Positions 1 through 7,882 of a stretch of 64,000 bases of DNA are shown piece after piece. The translations under genes were made by a program, and so were the position numbers. This DNA comes from CAVQNQ01 sp963714205. Lineage in GTDB: Bacteria; Acidobacteriota; Terriglobia; Bryobacterales; Bryobacteraceae. The stretch covers positions 434,001 through 498,000 of the forward strand of contig CAVQNQ010000003.1 in NCBI GenBank assembly GCA_963714205.1, read 5' to 3'. How positions within the stretch are numbered: the first letter of the stretch is position 1; each line of letters opens with the position of its first letter. The notes beneath the pieces are model-generated. The model made no database searches, was not told the origin of the DNA, and worked only from the letters and a program-made list of their open reading frames with translations.

Positions 1-1
1 C

Positions 2-1480
2 ATCCGCGCCAAGCGCTGCCGCGCGGGCGTGTGCGACGACCTGGCGCTTTCGCCGTGCGAGAACAGCTGCCCGCTGCACATGAACGTGCCGCGCTTCCTG
101 CAACTCTACCAGGAGGGCCGGATCGAGGAGGCCTTCGAGGCGGTGGTGCTCGACAATCCGCTCCCGGCCTCCACGGGCCGCGTCTGCCAGCACCCGTGCG
201 AGAACCGCTGCCGGCGCCGCTCCGTGGATGAAGCCGTCAACATGCGCGAAGTGCACCGCACCATCGCCGACGCCATTTACCAGTCCGACCGCTTCGACGC
301 GCTGGTGGAGAGAATCGCGGCGCGGCGTCTGCCCCCCACCGATCGTAAAGTAGCGGTGGTGGGCGCCGGACCGACCGGCCTGGCGGCGGCTTTCTACCTG
401 GCTCTGCTGGGACACGAAGTAACGGTCTACGAACCCAACCCCGAGCCCGGCGGGATGCTGCGCTACGCGCTGCCCGAATACCGCCTGCCGCGCGACGTGG
501 TGCGCCGCGAGGTGGAGCTGATCCGGCGCGTGGGCGTGAACTTCGTGTGCGGCGTCGCGGTGGGAACCGATATCACTCTCAACGATCTGGATAATCAGTT
601 CAACGCGGTCTTCCTGGCCATCGGCACCTGGAAGGAATCCTGGGTCTACCTGCCGGGAACGGAGCTGAAGGGCGTTCTGCCGGCTCTTACTTTCCTGGAA
701 GCGGTGTCCAAAGAGGAGCCGGTGCGGCTGGGTCGCCGGGTGGCCGTCATCGGCGGAGGCAATGCGGCGATCGATTCGGCCCGCACCGCGCTGCGCATGG
801 GCTCGGAGGTTACTGTCATCTACCGGCGCGAGCGCAAAGACATGCCGGCCATCCGGGAGGAAACCGACGCGGCCCAGGACGAAGGCGCCAATTTCGTCTT
901 CCTGGCCACGCCGCACCGCATCGTGGGCGACGAAAGCGGCGGCGTCAAGGCCATCGAGGTGGTCAAGACCAAGCTCGGCGAGTTCGATTCGTCGGGCCGC
1001 CGTCGCCCCATCCCCACCGACGAAATCCGCCGCTACGAATGCGACACCGTGATCCTGGCGGTGGGCGAAGCGGTGGACTTGGACTTCGTCCGCGCTTCGG
1101 GGCTGCGTATCAAGGAAAACGGCACGCTCGAGGTGGACCGCTATACCCTGGAAACCAGCCGCAACAAATTCTACGCGGGCGGCGACCTGATCGCGGGGGC
1201 CTCCAACGTTTCCAATGCCATGGGGTTCGGCAAGAAGGCCGCCCGCACCATCGATGCCCGTTTGATGAACGGCGGCCGCTGGGACGCCATCAACCCGCAC
1301 TTCGCATATTCCAACGTGCCGCCGGAGCAGCCGGTCGAAACTCCGCGGCACACGCTTGGCGAGCTGCCCCCGGCCGAACGCGCCGAGAGCTTCGTGGAAG
1401 CCATGGTCGGCCTGCCGGCCGAAGAGGCGCGGGAGGAAGCCGCGCGCTGCCTGCGCTGCGACATCCGCGAACACCACTAA
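2..1480 (+). CDS. Diaphorase subunit, NuoF C-terminus fused to GltD-like FAD/NAD(P) oxidoreductase (5' partial)
   Basis: The reading frame is open to the window edge, so the gene begins upstream. The first visible residues, IRAKRCRAGVC, resemble the end of NuoF/HoxF-type subunits (KRCPAGVC), which suggests a NuoF module upstream. What follows is a glutamate-synthase small-subunit-like module: a Cys-rich [4Fe-4S] region (CENSCPLH, CQHPCENRC), an FAD Rossmann motif (VVGAGPTGLAAA) and a second nucleotide-binding motif (VIGGGNAAIDSA) followed by YRRERKDMPA, as in GltD/DsrL-type proteins. It ends in another Cys pair (CLRCD). An AGGAG site follows its stop and serves hoxU, so it is the first visible gene of the hydrogenase operon. 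The inferred role is electron transfer between NAD(P)H and the hydrogenase FeS chain. The module assignment is confident; the upstream fusion is inferred. Confidence 0.85.
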   Translation: MRAKRCRAGVCDDLALSPCENSCPLHMNVPRFLQLYQEGRIEEAFEAVVLDNPLPASTGRVCQHPCENRCRRRSVDEAVNMREVHRTIADAIYQSDRFDALVERIAARRLPPTDRKVAVVGAGPTGLAAAFYLALLGHEVTVYEPNPEPGGMLRYALPEYRLPRDVVRREVELIRRVGVNFVCGVAVGTDITLNDLDNQFNAVFLAIGTWKESWVYLPGTELKGVLPALTFLEAVSKEEPVRLGRRVAVIGGGNAAIDSARTALRMGSEVTVIYRRERKDMPAIREETDAAQDEGANFVFLATPHRIVGDESGGVKAIEVVKTKLGEFDSSGRRRPIPTDEIRRYECDTVILAVGEAVDLDFVRASGLRIKENGTLEVDRYTLETSRNKFYAGGDLIAGASNVSNAMGFGKKAARTIDARLMNGGRWDAINPHFAYSNVPPEQPVETPRHTLGELPPAERAESFVEAMVGLPAEEAREEAARCLRCDIREHH

Positions 1481-1492
1481 AGGAGATATCGC

Positions 1493-2203
1493 TTGCCCGA
1501 CAAACTCTCGATTCGCATCGACGGCGAATACGTCGCCGCGCACCAAGGCCAGACGATTCTGGAGGTGGCGCGCGCCAATTCGAAGTACATCCCCACGCTG
1601 TGCTGGCTGGAGAACATCACTCCGGTGGGCGCCTGCCGCCTGTGCATCGTGGAGGTCTCCGGCGTCAATCGCCTGCTGCCCGCCTGCACCACCCCGGTCC
1701 AGGACGGCATGAGCGTCACCACCAACTCGGAGAAGCTCAAGCAGTACCGGCGGATCGCCCTCGAGTTCCTCTTTTCAGAGCGCAACCACCAATGCGCCGT
1801 GTGCGTCTCCAACAACCACTGCGAACTGCAGGCCATGGCGCAGCGGCTGGGCGTGAACAGCGTCCGCTATCCGTATGCGTTTCCCAAGCTGGCGGTGGAC
1901 GTTTCCCATGACCGCTACGTGCTCGACCACAACCGCTGCATCCTGTGCACGCGCTGCGTCAGGGTGTGCGCCGAAGTGGAGGGCGCGCACGTCTGGGATG
2001 TCGCCGGGCGCGGCATCACGAGCACCATCGTATGCGACATGGCCAAGCCGTGGCGCGAATCCACGAGCTGCACCGGCTGCGGCAAGTGCGTGCAGGTGTG
2101 CCCCACCGGCGCGCTGGCCGAAAAAGGATTCGCCGTCGAGGAGATGGTGAAACACGAGGAAAAGGTGACACGCCTGGTCGCCAGGCGCGGAGGCCCTCAA
2201 TGA
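1493..2203 (+). CDS. hoxU: NAD-linked [NiFe] hydrogenase, FeS subunit HoxU
   Basis: A 236-residue NuoG-like N-terminal fragment. The [2Fe-2S] plant-ferredoxin ligands are C37, C48, C51 and C65. A His-Cys3 site (H99, C101, C104, C110) follows, then two [4Fe-4S] motifs, CILCTRCVRVC and CTGCGKCVQVCPTG. Length and cofactor order match HoxU of bidirectional hydrogenases, which carries electrons between the diaphorase flavin and the HoxY cluster in the cytoplasm. The start is TTG at 1493 with AGGAG at 1481. Its stop overlaps the hoxY start (ATGA at 2200-2203), so the two are probably translationally coupled. The N-terminal part of NuoG is a similar family, but the neighbouring HoxY and HoxH decide the name. 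Confidence 0.92.
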   Translation: MPDKLSIRIDGEYVAAHQGQTILEVARANSKYIPTLCWLENITPVGACRLCIVEVSGVNRLLPACTTPVQDGMSVTTNSEKLKQYRRIALEFLFSERNHQCAVCVSNNHCELQAMAQRLGVNSVRYPYAFPKLAVDVSHDRYVLDHNRCILCTRCVRVCAEVEGAHVWDVAGRGITSTIVCDMAKPWRESTSCTGCGKCVQVCPTGALAEKGFAVEEMVKHEEKVTRLVARRGGPQ

Positions 2204-2730
2204 AGAAGACCCGGCTGGCAACCGTGTGGCTGGACGGCTGCGCGGGCTGCCACATGTCGCTGCTCGATATCGATGAAGCCATTTTGACCGTGGCCAAGCG
2301 GACCGACGTCGTTTACGGCCCGCTGGTGGACGCCCAGGAGTTTCCCAAGTCGGTGGATGTGACCGTCATCGAAGGCGCCATCAGCTCGCAGGAGGATCTC
2401 GAGAAAGTGCGGCTCATCCGCCAGCGCAGCAAGCTCATCATCGCGCTGGGCGACTGCGCCGTCACCGGCAACGTCCCCGCCATGCGCAACCAGATTCCGC
2501 CGCGCAAGCTGCTGGAACGCATCTACATCGAGGGCGCGCAGGAGAACAAGGGCATTCCCACGGACGGAGTTCCCGCCCTGCTGCGCCAGGCCGTGCCGGT
2601 GCACGAAGTGGTGAAAGTGGATCTGAACGTTCCGGGATGCCCGCCGCCCGCCAAAGCCATCGCGTTCGTTCTGAGCGAACTGCTGGAAGGCCGGGTGCCG
2701 GATCTGACCGCGAAGGTGAAATTTGGCTAG
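2200..2730 (+). CDS. hoxY: NAD-linked [NiFe] hydrogenase, small subunit HoxY
   Basis: A 176-residue small subunit of the short, cytoplasmic group 3 type. No Tat signal is present. The proximal [4Fe-4S] cluster ligands are visible in DGCAGCHMSLLD near residue 10, in GDCAVTGNVP near residue 90, and in VPGCPPPAKA near residue 147. I start it at ATG 2200, which has GCGGAGG a few bases upstream and a 4-base overlap with the hoxU stop; longer frames run into hoxU. The gene overlaps the candidate TTG start of hoxH by 8 bases. Together with HoxH it forms the hydrogenase module that oxidises or produces H2. Confidence 0.93.
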   Translation: MKKTRLATVWLDGCAGCHMSLLDIDEAILTVAKRTDVVYGPLVDAQEFPKSVDVTVIEGAISSQEDLEKVRLIRQRSKLIIALGDCAVTGNVPAMRNQIPPRKLLERIYIEGAQENKGIPTDGVPALLRQAVPVHEVVKVDLNVPGCPPPAKAIAFVLSELLEGRVPDLTAKVKFG

Positions 2731-4228
2731 AAAGCGCAAGGCGCCGCCCGCCGAAGCGAAGCAGGTTATCACGCTGCCCGCGCCGGTGGAGCAGCCCGTA
2801 AAGGCAACCTCCATGAAGAAGATCACGATCGATCCCGTCACCCGCATCGAGGGACACGCCAAGATAGACGTCTACCTCGACGACGAAGGCCGCGTTTCCG
2901 ACACGCAATTTCACGTCACCCAGGTGCGCGGATTCGAAAAGTTCACCGAAGGCCGGCCCTTCTACGAAATGCCCTCGATTACCGCGCGCATCTGCGGCAT
3001 CTGTCCGGTGAGCCACCTGCTGGCCTCCTCCAAGGCCTGCGACGCCATCATGGCGGTGGCCCCTCCCGAGGCTGGCTTCAAGCTGCGCGAGCTGATCCAT
3101 TGCGCGCAGTACGTGCAATCCCACGCGCTCAGCTTCTTCCACCTTTCGGCGCCGGACCTGCTGCTGGGCTTCGATTCCGATCCGGCGCGCCGCAACATTT
3201 TCGGGCTGATCGAAGAGAATCCCGACCTGGCGCGCGCGGGCGTGGGTCTGCGCAAATTCGGCCAGGAGATCATCGAAGGCCTGGCCCAGGAGCGCGTGCA
3301 TCCCTCCTGGGTCGTTCCCGGAGGCGTCAATGCGCCGATGACCCAGGAACTGCGCGGCCGCATTCTGGCGGGCCTGCCCAAAGCGCGCGCCATCGCCGCG
3401 CAGGCGCTCGATCTTTTCAAGGGCGTGATGGATTCGTTTGCCGAGGAGATCGCCAACTTCGGCACCGAGCCCACCATGTACGCGGGCCTGGTGGACGAAA
3501 CCGGCGGCCTGCAATGGTACGACGGCCGCCTCAAGTTCAAGGACGCCGAAGGCCAGACCGTGGCCTCGAACATCAAGGCGCGCGATTACGCCAAATTTAT
3601 CGGCGAAGCCTCGCTGCGCGATTCCTACCTCAAGGCGCCCTACTACAAGCCGCTGGGATATCCGGCGGGCATCTACCGCGTGGGACCGCTGGCGCGGCTC
3701 AACGTGGCGGACGCCTGCGGCACCCCGGCCGCCGATCGCGAGCTGGCCGAGTTCCGCCAGCGCTGCGGAAGGATGGCGCACAGCTCGTTCTATTATCACT
3801 ACGCGCGGTTGATCGAGCTGCTGCACGGCCTGGAGAAGATCGAACTGCTGCTGAACGATCCAACCATTCTCGACACCCACGTGCGGGCCCACGCCTCGGT
3901 GAACTGCCTGGAGGGCGTCGGCATGATCGAGGCCCCGCGCGGCGTGCTGATTCATCACTACAAGGTGGATGAGCAGGGCGCCATGCTATGGGCCAACCTC
4001 ATCGTGGCCACCGGGCACAACAACCTGGCCATCAATCACGGCGTCAAGCAGGTGGCCCAGCACTTCGTGGATGGCGCGCATTTCAAGGAAGGCATGCTCA
4101 ACCGCGTCTCCGCCCTGGTGCGAGCCTACGACCCGTGCCTGAGCTGCTCCACCCACGCGGACGGCACGCTGGCGATGGAAATCGTCCTGAACGGCCCGGA
4201 CGGCGCGGTGCTCGACCGGATCGGGTGA
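2723..4228 (+). CDS. hoxH: NAD-linked [NiFe] hydrogenase, large subunit HoxH
   Basis: This is the catalytic subunit. The N-terminal NiFe motif RICGICPVSH and the C-terminal motif DPCLSCSTH supply the four cysteine ligands of the active site. About 24 residues follow the second motif; in this family such a tail is removed by a HoxW-type endopeptidase during Ni insertion. Two starts are possible. TTG 2723 has AAGGTG upstream and overlaps hoxY. ATG 2813 gives MKKITIDPVTRIEGH, which is where most family members begin, so the first 30 residues are doubtful. DPCLSCSTH together with HoxU and HoxY points to group 3d. No maturation genes (hyp, hoxW) lie in the window. Confidence 0.93.
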   Translation: MARKRKAPPAEAKQVITLPAPVEQPVKATSMKKITIDPVTRIEGHAKIDVYLDDEGRVSDTQFHVTQVRGFEKFTEGRPFYEMPSITARICGICPVSHLLASSKACDAIMAVAPPEAGFKLRELIHCAQYVQSHALSFFHLSAPDLLLGFDSDPARRNIFGLIEENPDLARAGVGLRKFGQEIIEGLAQERVHPSWVVPGGVNAPMTQELRGRILAGLPKARAIAAQALDLFKGVMDSFAEEIANFGTEPTMYAGLVDETGGLQWYDGRLKFKDAEGQTVASNIKARDYAKFIGEASLRDSYLKAPYYKPLGYPAGIYRVGPLARLNVADACGTPAADRELAEFRQRCGRMAHSSFYYHYARLIELLHGLEKIELLLNDPTILDTHVRAHASVNCLEGVGMIEAPRGVLIHHYKVDEQGAMLWANLIVATGHNNLAINHGVKQVAQHFVDGAHFKEGMLNRVSALVRAYDPCLSCSTHADGTLAMEIVLNGPDGAVLDRIG

Positions 4229-4293
4229 GGGAGCGCGGCCTTGACGCCTCGCGCCTGCTCCGCTACCGGCTGTTCACCAAAGCGGTATTGTGA
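4225..4293 (+). other. Short open frame overlapping the hoxH stop, possible truncated operon gene
   Basis: A GTG at 4225 overlaps the hoxH TGA (GTGA), the same coupling style as hoxU/hoxY, but the frame closes after 22 codons (MRERGLDASRLLRYRLF then KAVL). I do not recognise the peptide. It may be the leftover 5' end of a further hydrogenase-operon gene cut by rearrangement, or chance. It lies directly upstream of a 5'-degraded peptidase gene, which favours a rearrangement junction here. Confidence 0.2.
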
Positions 4294-4395
4294 TTAACAC
4301 GCCCTGTCAGTAAAATCTTTCACGTAAGGCGGAGATGTGTCAATTCTCACCGAACTGGCGACTCCTCTCCGTCGCTGGCCCCCCAGAAACGTGGA

Positions 4396-5085
4396 GGGTA
4401 TGCGGTAACCGGATCGAACGGCGCCGCTACCGACGTCAAAGGCTCTTGGACCGTGCCGGCTGTGAACTGCTCGTCCACCGGAACCGGAACTCCTACCGCA
4501 TACGCCGCGTTCTGGGTCGGGATCGACGGCTATAACTCGGACACGGTCGAACAGATCGGGACCGATTCCGATTGCGTGAGCCTGACGGGACGGAGCGGGA
4601 TTCCGACTTATTATGCCTGGGTCGAGTTCTATCCGCATGCATCCGCCCTGATTCAGTTTCCCCATGGCATTCAACCGTCGAACCAGATCACGGCAGAGGT
4701 GAAATACATCGGTCAGAGCAGCGGCGGCCCGCATCAACAATCGGGGGCCCAATTCACCGCCACAATCACCGTCAACGAAAACGAGACGTACACCGTGACT
4801 TCGACGGTGCCCGAAGCGAAAGAGTCCTCCGCCGAATGGATTGCCGAGGCTCCCTGCTGCTCCAGGGGAAACAACGTGCTGCCGCTGGCGAACTTCGGCA
4901 CGGTTCCCTTCAGTTCCGCCAGCGCCACCGTGGGCGCCACGTTGCCGGTCGGATCGTTTCCCACCGCCGCAATTCAGGAAATCACGATGGTGAGCGAGAC
5001 CAAGTCCAGCATTACCAAGGCCCAGCCCAGCCAGGTCACGAACGAGAGCGCATTCTCAGTGCAGTGGCTCAATCCCGGACCGTAG
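4396..5085 (+). pseudogene. Peptidase G1/A4 (eqolisin) family protein, 5' end degraded
   Basis: The frame from about 4396 reads GYAVTGSNGAATDVKGSW and continues through WTVPAVNC, FWVGIDG, VEQIGTD and YYAWVEFYP. This is the pattern of scytalidoglutamic-type acid peptidases (family G1, formerly A4), which are exported. The Gln of VEQIGTD and the Glu of WVEFYP match the catalytic Gln/Glu pair, so the catalytic core is present. Upstream there is no signal peptide. The usual NWSGY segment is distorted to KRGGY, and an in-frame stop at 4291 leaves no good ATG; the first usable start (GTG 4453) would cut into the domain. I therefore call it 5' truncated or frameshifted. A start lost to a sequence error remains possible. 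Confidence 0.65.
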
Positions 5086-5100
5086 GCCGACGCCGCCCAC

Positions 5101-5115
5101 TACAATGGGAAATTG
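5101..5115 (+). promoter_or_regulatory. TACAAT -10 element seven bases before a TTG start, probable leaderless promoter
   Basis: TACAAT at 5101-5106 places the expected transcription start at about 5113, exactly on the TTG initiation codon of the ABC ATPase. No Shine-Dalgarno sequence lies between them. No clear TTGACA is seen 16-18 bases upstream, so the element rests on the -10 alone. The same geometry recurs in front of galE. Confidence 0.4.
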
Positions 5116-5893
5116 ACTCCCCTTCTCGATTTCCAAAATGTCTCGGTCAAACGCGGCGACCGCCTGGTGCTCGATGGCGTCACGCTGACGGTCGCGCAGG
5201 GCGAACACGTCGCCATTCTCGGTCCCAATGGCTCGGGCAAGTCCACGCTCGTCAAAGTCATTTCGCGCGACCTGTATCCGCTGCTCAAGCCGGAACCCTG
5301 GTCGCTGCGCATCCTGGGAAGCGACCACTGGAATCTCTTCGACCTGCGCAACCATCTCGGCCTGGTCTCGAACGACTGGATGCAGATGTGCACGCGCGAT
5401 TATTCGGCGCGCGAGATCGTGCTCTCCGGCTTCTTCGGCAGCGTGGGCATATGGCCCTATCATCAGGTGACGCCCGAAATGGAGCGGACGGCGCGCGAGG
5501 TCATGGACCTGCTCGAGATCGCGCACGTGGCCGGGCGCCCCACCGACGAGTTGTCCTCCGGGGAAGCCCGCCGCATCCTCATCGCGCGCGCGCTGGTGCA
5601 CAATCCGCGGGCGCTGGTGCTCGATCGAGCCCACCTCCAGCCTGGACCTGCACGCCACCCGCGAGCTGCGCGAAATCCTGCGCAAGCTGGCCGCCCGGGG
5701 AATCACCATTGTGATGGTGACACACCATCTTCCGGACATCATTCCCGAAATGCGGCGCGTGGTCCTGATCCGCGGCGGCCGCGTCTGGTGCGATGGCCCC
5801 AAGGAGCGCGTGCTGGAAGCCGGCAACCTCTCCAGTTTGTTCGGCATCGCCGTAGAAGTGCTGGAGCGCAGCGGCTACTATCACGTGCTGTAG
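5113..5893 (+). CDS. Free-standing ABC transporter ATPase (ModF/PhrA-like, COG1119 type), interrupted by a 1-base insertion
   Basis: An ATP-binding cassette of about 260 residues. The Walker A motif GPNGSGKST is near residue 39. LSSGEARR is the signature. The Walker B/D-loop region should read LVLDEPTSSLD, but an extra C at about 5626 breaks the frame between D and E. After it the second frame continues correctly (DLHATRELREIL, THHLPD) to a stop at 5893. The sequence around RDLYPLLKPEP and LRNHLGLVS resembles the YlmA/ModF group. No permease or binding protein is adjacent. Convergent with the next gene, 6 bases away. As read, the break falls inside the catalytic site; the intact downstream half suggests a sequence error rather than loss of function. 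Confidence 0.8.
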
Positions 5894-5899
5894 CCGCGC

Positions 5900-6457
5900 C
5901 TACCGGGCGATGATGACGCCCACCCCGCCCGGCTGCACGTCCAGCCTCTCGATGCGATGGCCGAGTTGGAAGGGGCGGCCCACCACGGCGTCCGGGTACA
6001 GGGCCAGCAGGAAATTCTGGATGAGGAAATCGAGCGTGCGGCCATCCACCTCGAGGTCCCCGATCTCGACCCTCTGGACATCCACCCTGGCGCGTCCGCC
6101 GGAAGATTGAATGCGCGCGGTCACGCTGACCGGCCACTCGCCATCCAGCAGCTTCGACATCAGCCAGCCCGGCTGATACCCGTTGGCGCGCCCCAGCTTG
6201 CCGAAATCGATGAGCGCGGTCCCCGCGACCACTCCAGGCGATACCACTTGGATTCGCGGATTCCGGACGCCCGGCGGCGCCTCCTGCACGGCATAGGCAT
6301 TCAGCTCCCGGAGGCTCAGATCCACGCGCGAGCCGGGCTTCAGGCGTTCGCTGTCGATGAGGTCGAACTTCCGCCGGACTGTGTCGTAGTCGTTCGAAAC
6401 GCCGGCCCAGGCGCCCAGAATGATCAGCGGAACAGACAAAGCGTGGCAGATCTCCAC
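5900..6457 (-). CDS. Hypothetical exported protein
   Basis: I do not recognise the family. The frame is open from TTG 6574, but the first 39 residues are of low complexity and unconvincing. A GTG at 6457 gives VEICHALSVPLIILGAWAG, which has the shape of a signal peptide or membrane anchor, so I prefer that start, although no good ribosome-binding site is visible for either. The mature part, about 165 residues, alternates charged and hydrophobic positions, as in a beta-rich domain, and ends PGGVGVIIAR. It is convergent with the ABC ATPase. Function unknown; that it is a real gene rests on its length, frame quality and position. Confidence 0.6.
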   Translation of the reverse strand: MEICHALSVPLIILGAWAGVSNDYDTVRRKFDLIDSERLKPGSRVDLSLRELNAYAVQEAPPGVRNPRIQVVSPGVVAGTALIDFGKLGRANGYQPGWLMSKLLDGEWPVSVTARIQSSGGRARVDVQRVEIGDLEVDGRTLDFLIQNFLLALYPDAVVGRPFQLGHRIERLDVQPGGVGVIIAR

Positions 6458-6624
6458 GATCCCATAGACGCCGAGCGGCCCTAAGGAGTTCCGGAAAGGG
6501 GCATACCACCCAGGCGGTGCGGCTTTTGGCTTCGCGGCAGCTGCGGTTTTCGGAAAAAATACCCTCTGATTCAACGAGTTAGTTGATTGGCCCGCATCTT
6601 GCTCCCGGAACTCTGGAGGCGAAT

Positions 6625-7176
6625 ATGCCGGTTCAGGCCGTTTTGATCGTTGCGGTGGCGGTGGTGCTGGTTGCCATTGCGGGTTGGCGCGTCACGCGCG
6701 CCTGGTTGAAATTCCGAGGCCGTCGCGTGGTCGCGTGTCCCGAAACCCAAAAACCTGCCGGCGTCGTGGTGGATGCCGCCCATGCCGCTCTCACGGCGTT
6801 CTCCAGTTCGCCGCAATTGCGGCTATCTTCCTGCTCGCGATGGCCGGAGCGGGCCGGCTGCGGCCAGGAATGTCTCGCGCAAGTGCAGGCCTCGCCGGAG
6901 GATTGCCTGGTTCGCAACATATTGACCCGTTGGTACGAAGGTAAGGTCTGCGCATCCTGCGGGCATCCCATCGGCGAGATCGATTGGGCCGGCGCCAAAC
7001 CCGCGTTGTTGCGCACAGACGGGGTTTCCATCGAATGGAACCAGCTTCCCGCCGAGCGGCTGCAGGAAATCCTGGCCACCACTTCGCCGGTCTGCTTCGC
7101 GTGCCACACGGCCAACCGGCTGGTCCATGAGCATCCCGAATTAGTGCTGGACCGGGGACGCCCTCCCGCTGTATAG
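6625..7176 (+). CDS. Membrane-anchored Cys-rich protein of unknown function
   Basis: A 183-residue protein. The start ATG 6625 has GGAGG about eight bases upstream; an upstream TTG in the same frame lacks this. A single N-terminal hydrophobic helix (PVQAVLIVAVAVVLVAIAGW) is followed by a soluble domain with paired cysteines: C-CSRWPERAGC-GQEC, CASCGHPIGE and CFACHTANR. The CxxC pairs could hold zinc. CFACH also fits the CxxCH haem c pattern, but it is a lone site in a domain with no other cytochrome features, so zinc is at least as likely. It is followed 28 bases later by the metalloprotease-like gene on the same strand. Confidence 0.7.
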   Translation: MPVQAVLIVAVAVVLVAIAGWRVTRAWLKFRGRRVVACPETQKPAGVVVDAAHAALTAFSSSPQLRLSSCSRWPERAGCGQECLAQVQASPEDCLVRNILTRWYEGKVCASCGHPIGEIDWAGAKPALLRTDGVSIEWNQLPAERLQEILATTSPVCFACHTANRLVHEHPELVLDRGRPPAV

Positions 7177-7204
7177 TTGAATACAGCTTTTCGGATCTCC
7201 TCAG

Positions 7205-7849
7205 GTGAAAGTGTTGTGCGTGTGCTTGGCGTTCGGGCTTCTGCCCGTGCCGGGCCAGCAGCGGGACTCGTCAGGCGCCCCTATTTTGCTGTACACCGAG
7301 TTCGAAGGTCCTCCCTCGCCACGGGCTCTGGATGCCATTCACGCGGAACTCGAATCCATCATGGCTCCCACCGGCCTGGAATTCGTCTGGCGAGACCTGG
7401 CGGGCGAGCACAACGAAACTGCCAGCCGCCTGGCGGTGGTGCATTTTAAGGGAAGTTGCGATACCGAGAACGTGAAGCAGCCCGTTAGCCACTCCATCGC
7501 GCTGGGTTGGACGCATGTCAGCGACGGCGTGATTCTGCCCTTCAGCGACGTGGATTGCGACCGCATTGGGGCTTTCATCCGGAGCGGCACGCTGGGACTT
7601 TCCCGGGAGGATCGCGAGACGGCCTTCGGACACGCCATCGCGCGCGTGCTGGCCCATGAGTTGTACCACATCTTCGCCAACACGGCCCGGCACGGTTCCC
7701 ACGGAGTCGGCAAGGGCGTCTACTCGGTTCAGGAATTGCTCGCTCCGGAGTTCCGTTTCTACGACCGGGAATCGCTCGCCCTGCGCGTTTCGAGGAAGCC
7801 GCCAAACAAGAAGCCCGCGCGAGAGGGTGCGCTGGCGCTGGTCCCCTAG
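7205..7849 (+). CDS. Exported putative zinc metalloprotease (HExxH)
   Basis: A 214-residue protein with a short signal peptide (MKVLCVCLAFGLLPVPGQ). Near residue 150 it has LAHELYHIFANTARH, a zinc-binding HExxH helix in which a third His six residues after the second could be the remaining ligand, as in gluzincin/metzincin-like folds. GSHGVGKGVYSVQEL follows. The central part matches no family I can name, so the activity is predicted from the motif alone. It starts at GTG 7205. The C-terminus is basic (KPPNKKPAREG). It is convergent with queA, 33 bases away. Confidence 0.72.
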   Translation: MKVLCVCLAFGLLPVPGQQRDSSGAPILLYTEFEGPPSPRALDAIHAELESIMAPTGLEFVWRDLAGEHNETASRLAVVHFKGSCDTENVKQPVSHSIALGWTHVSDGVILPFSDVDCDRIGAFIRSGTLGLSREDRETAFGHAIARVLAHELYHIFANTARHGSHGVGKGVYSVQELLAPEFRFYDRESLALRVSRKPPNKKPAREGALALVP

Positions 7850-7882
7850 CGGCCGCCCGGCGCGCTCCCGCCGCGCCGCCGG

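Noticed and set aside
2462..3958. Open frame of about 500 codons antisense to hoxH
   Set aside because: Composition is that of a GC-driven shadow frame; hoxH on the other strand has all family motifs.
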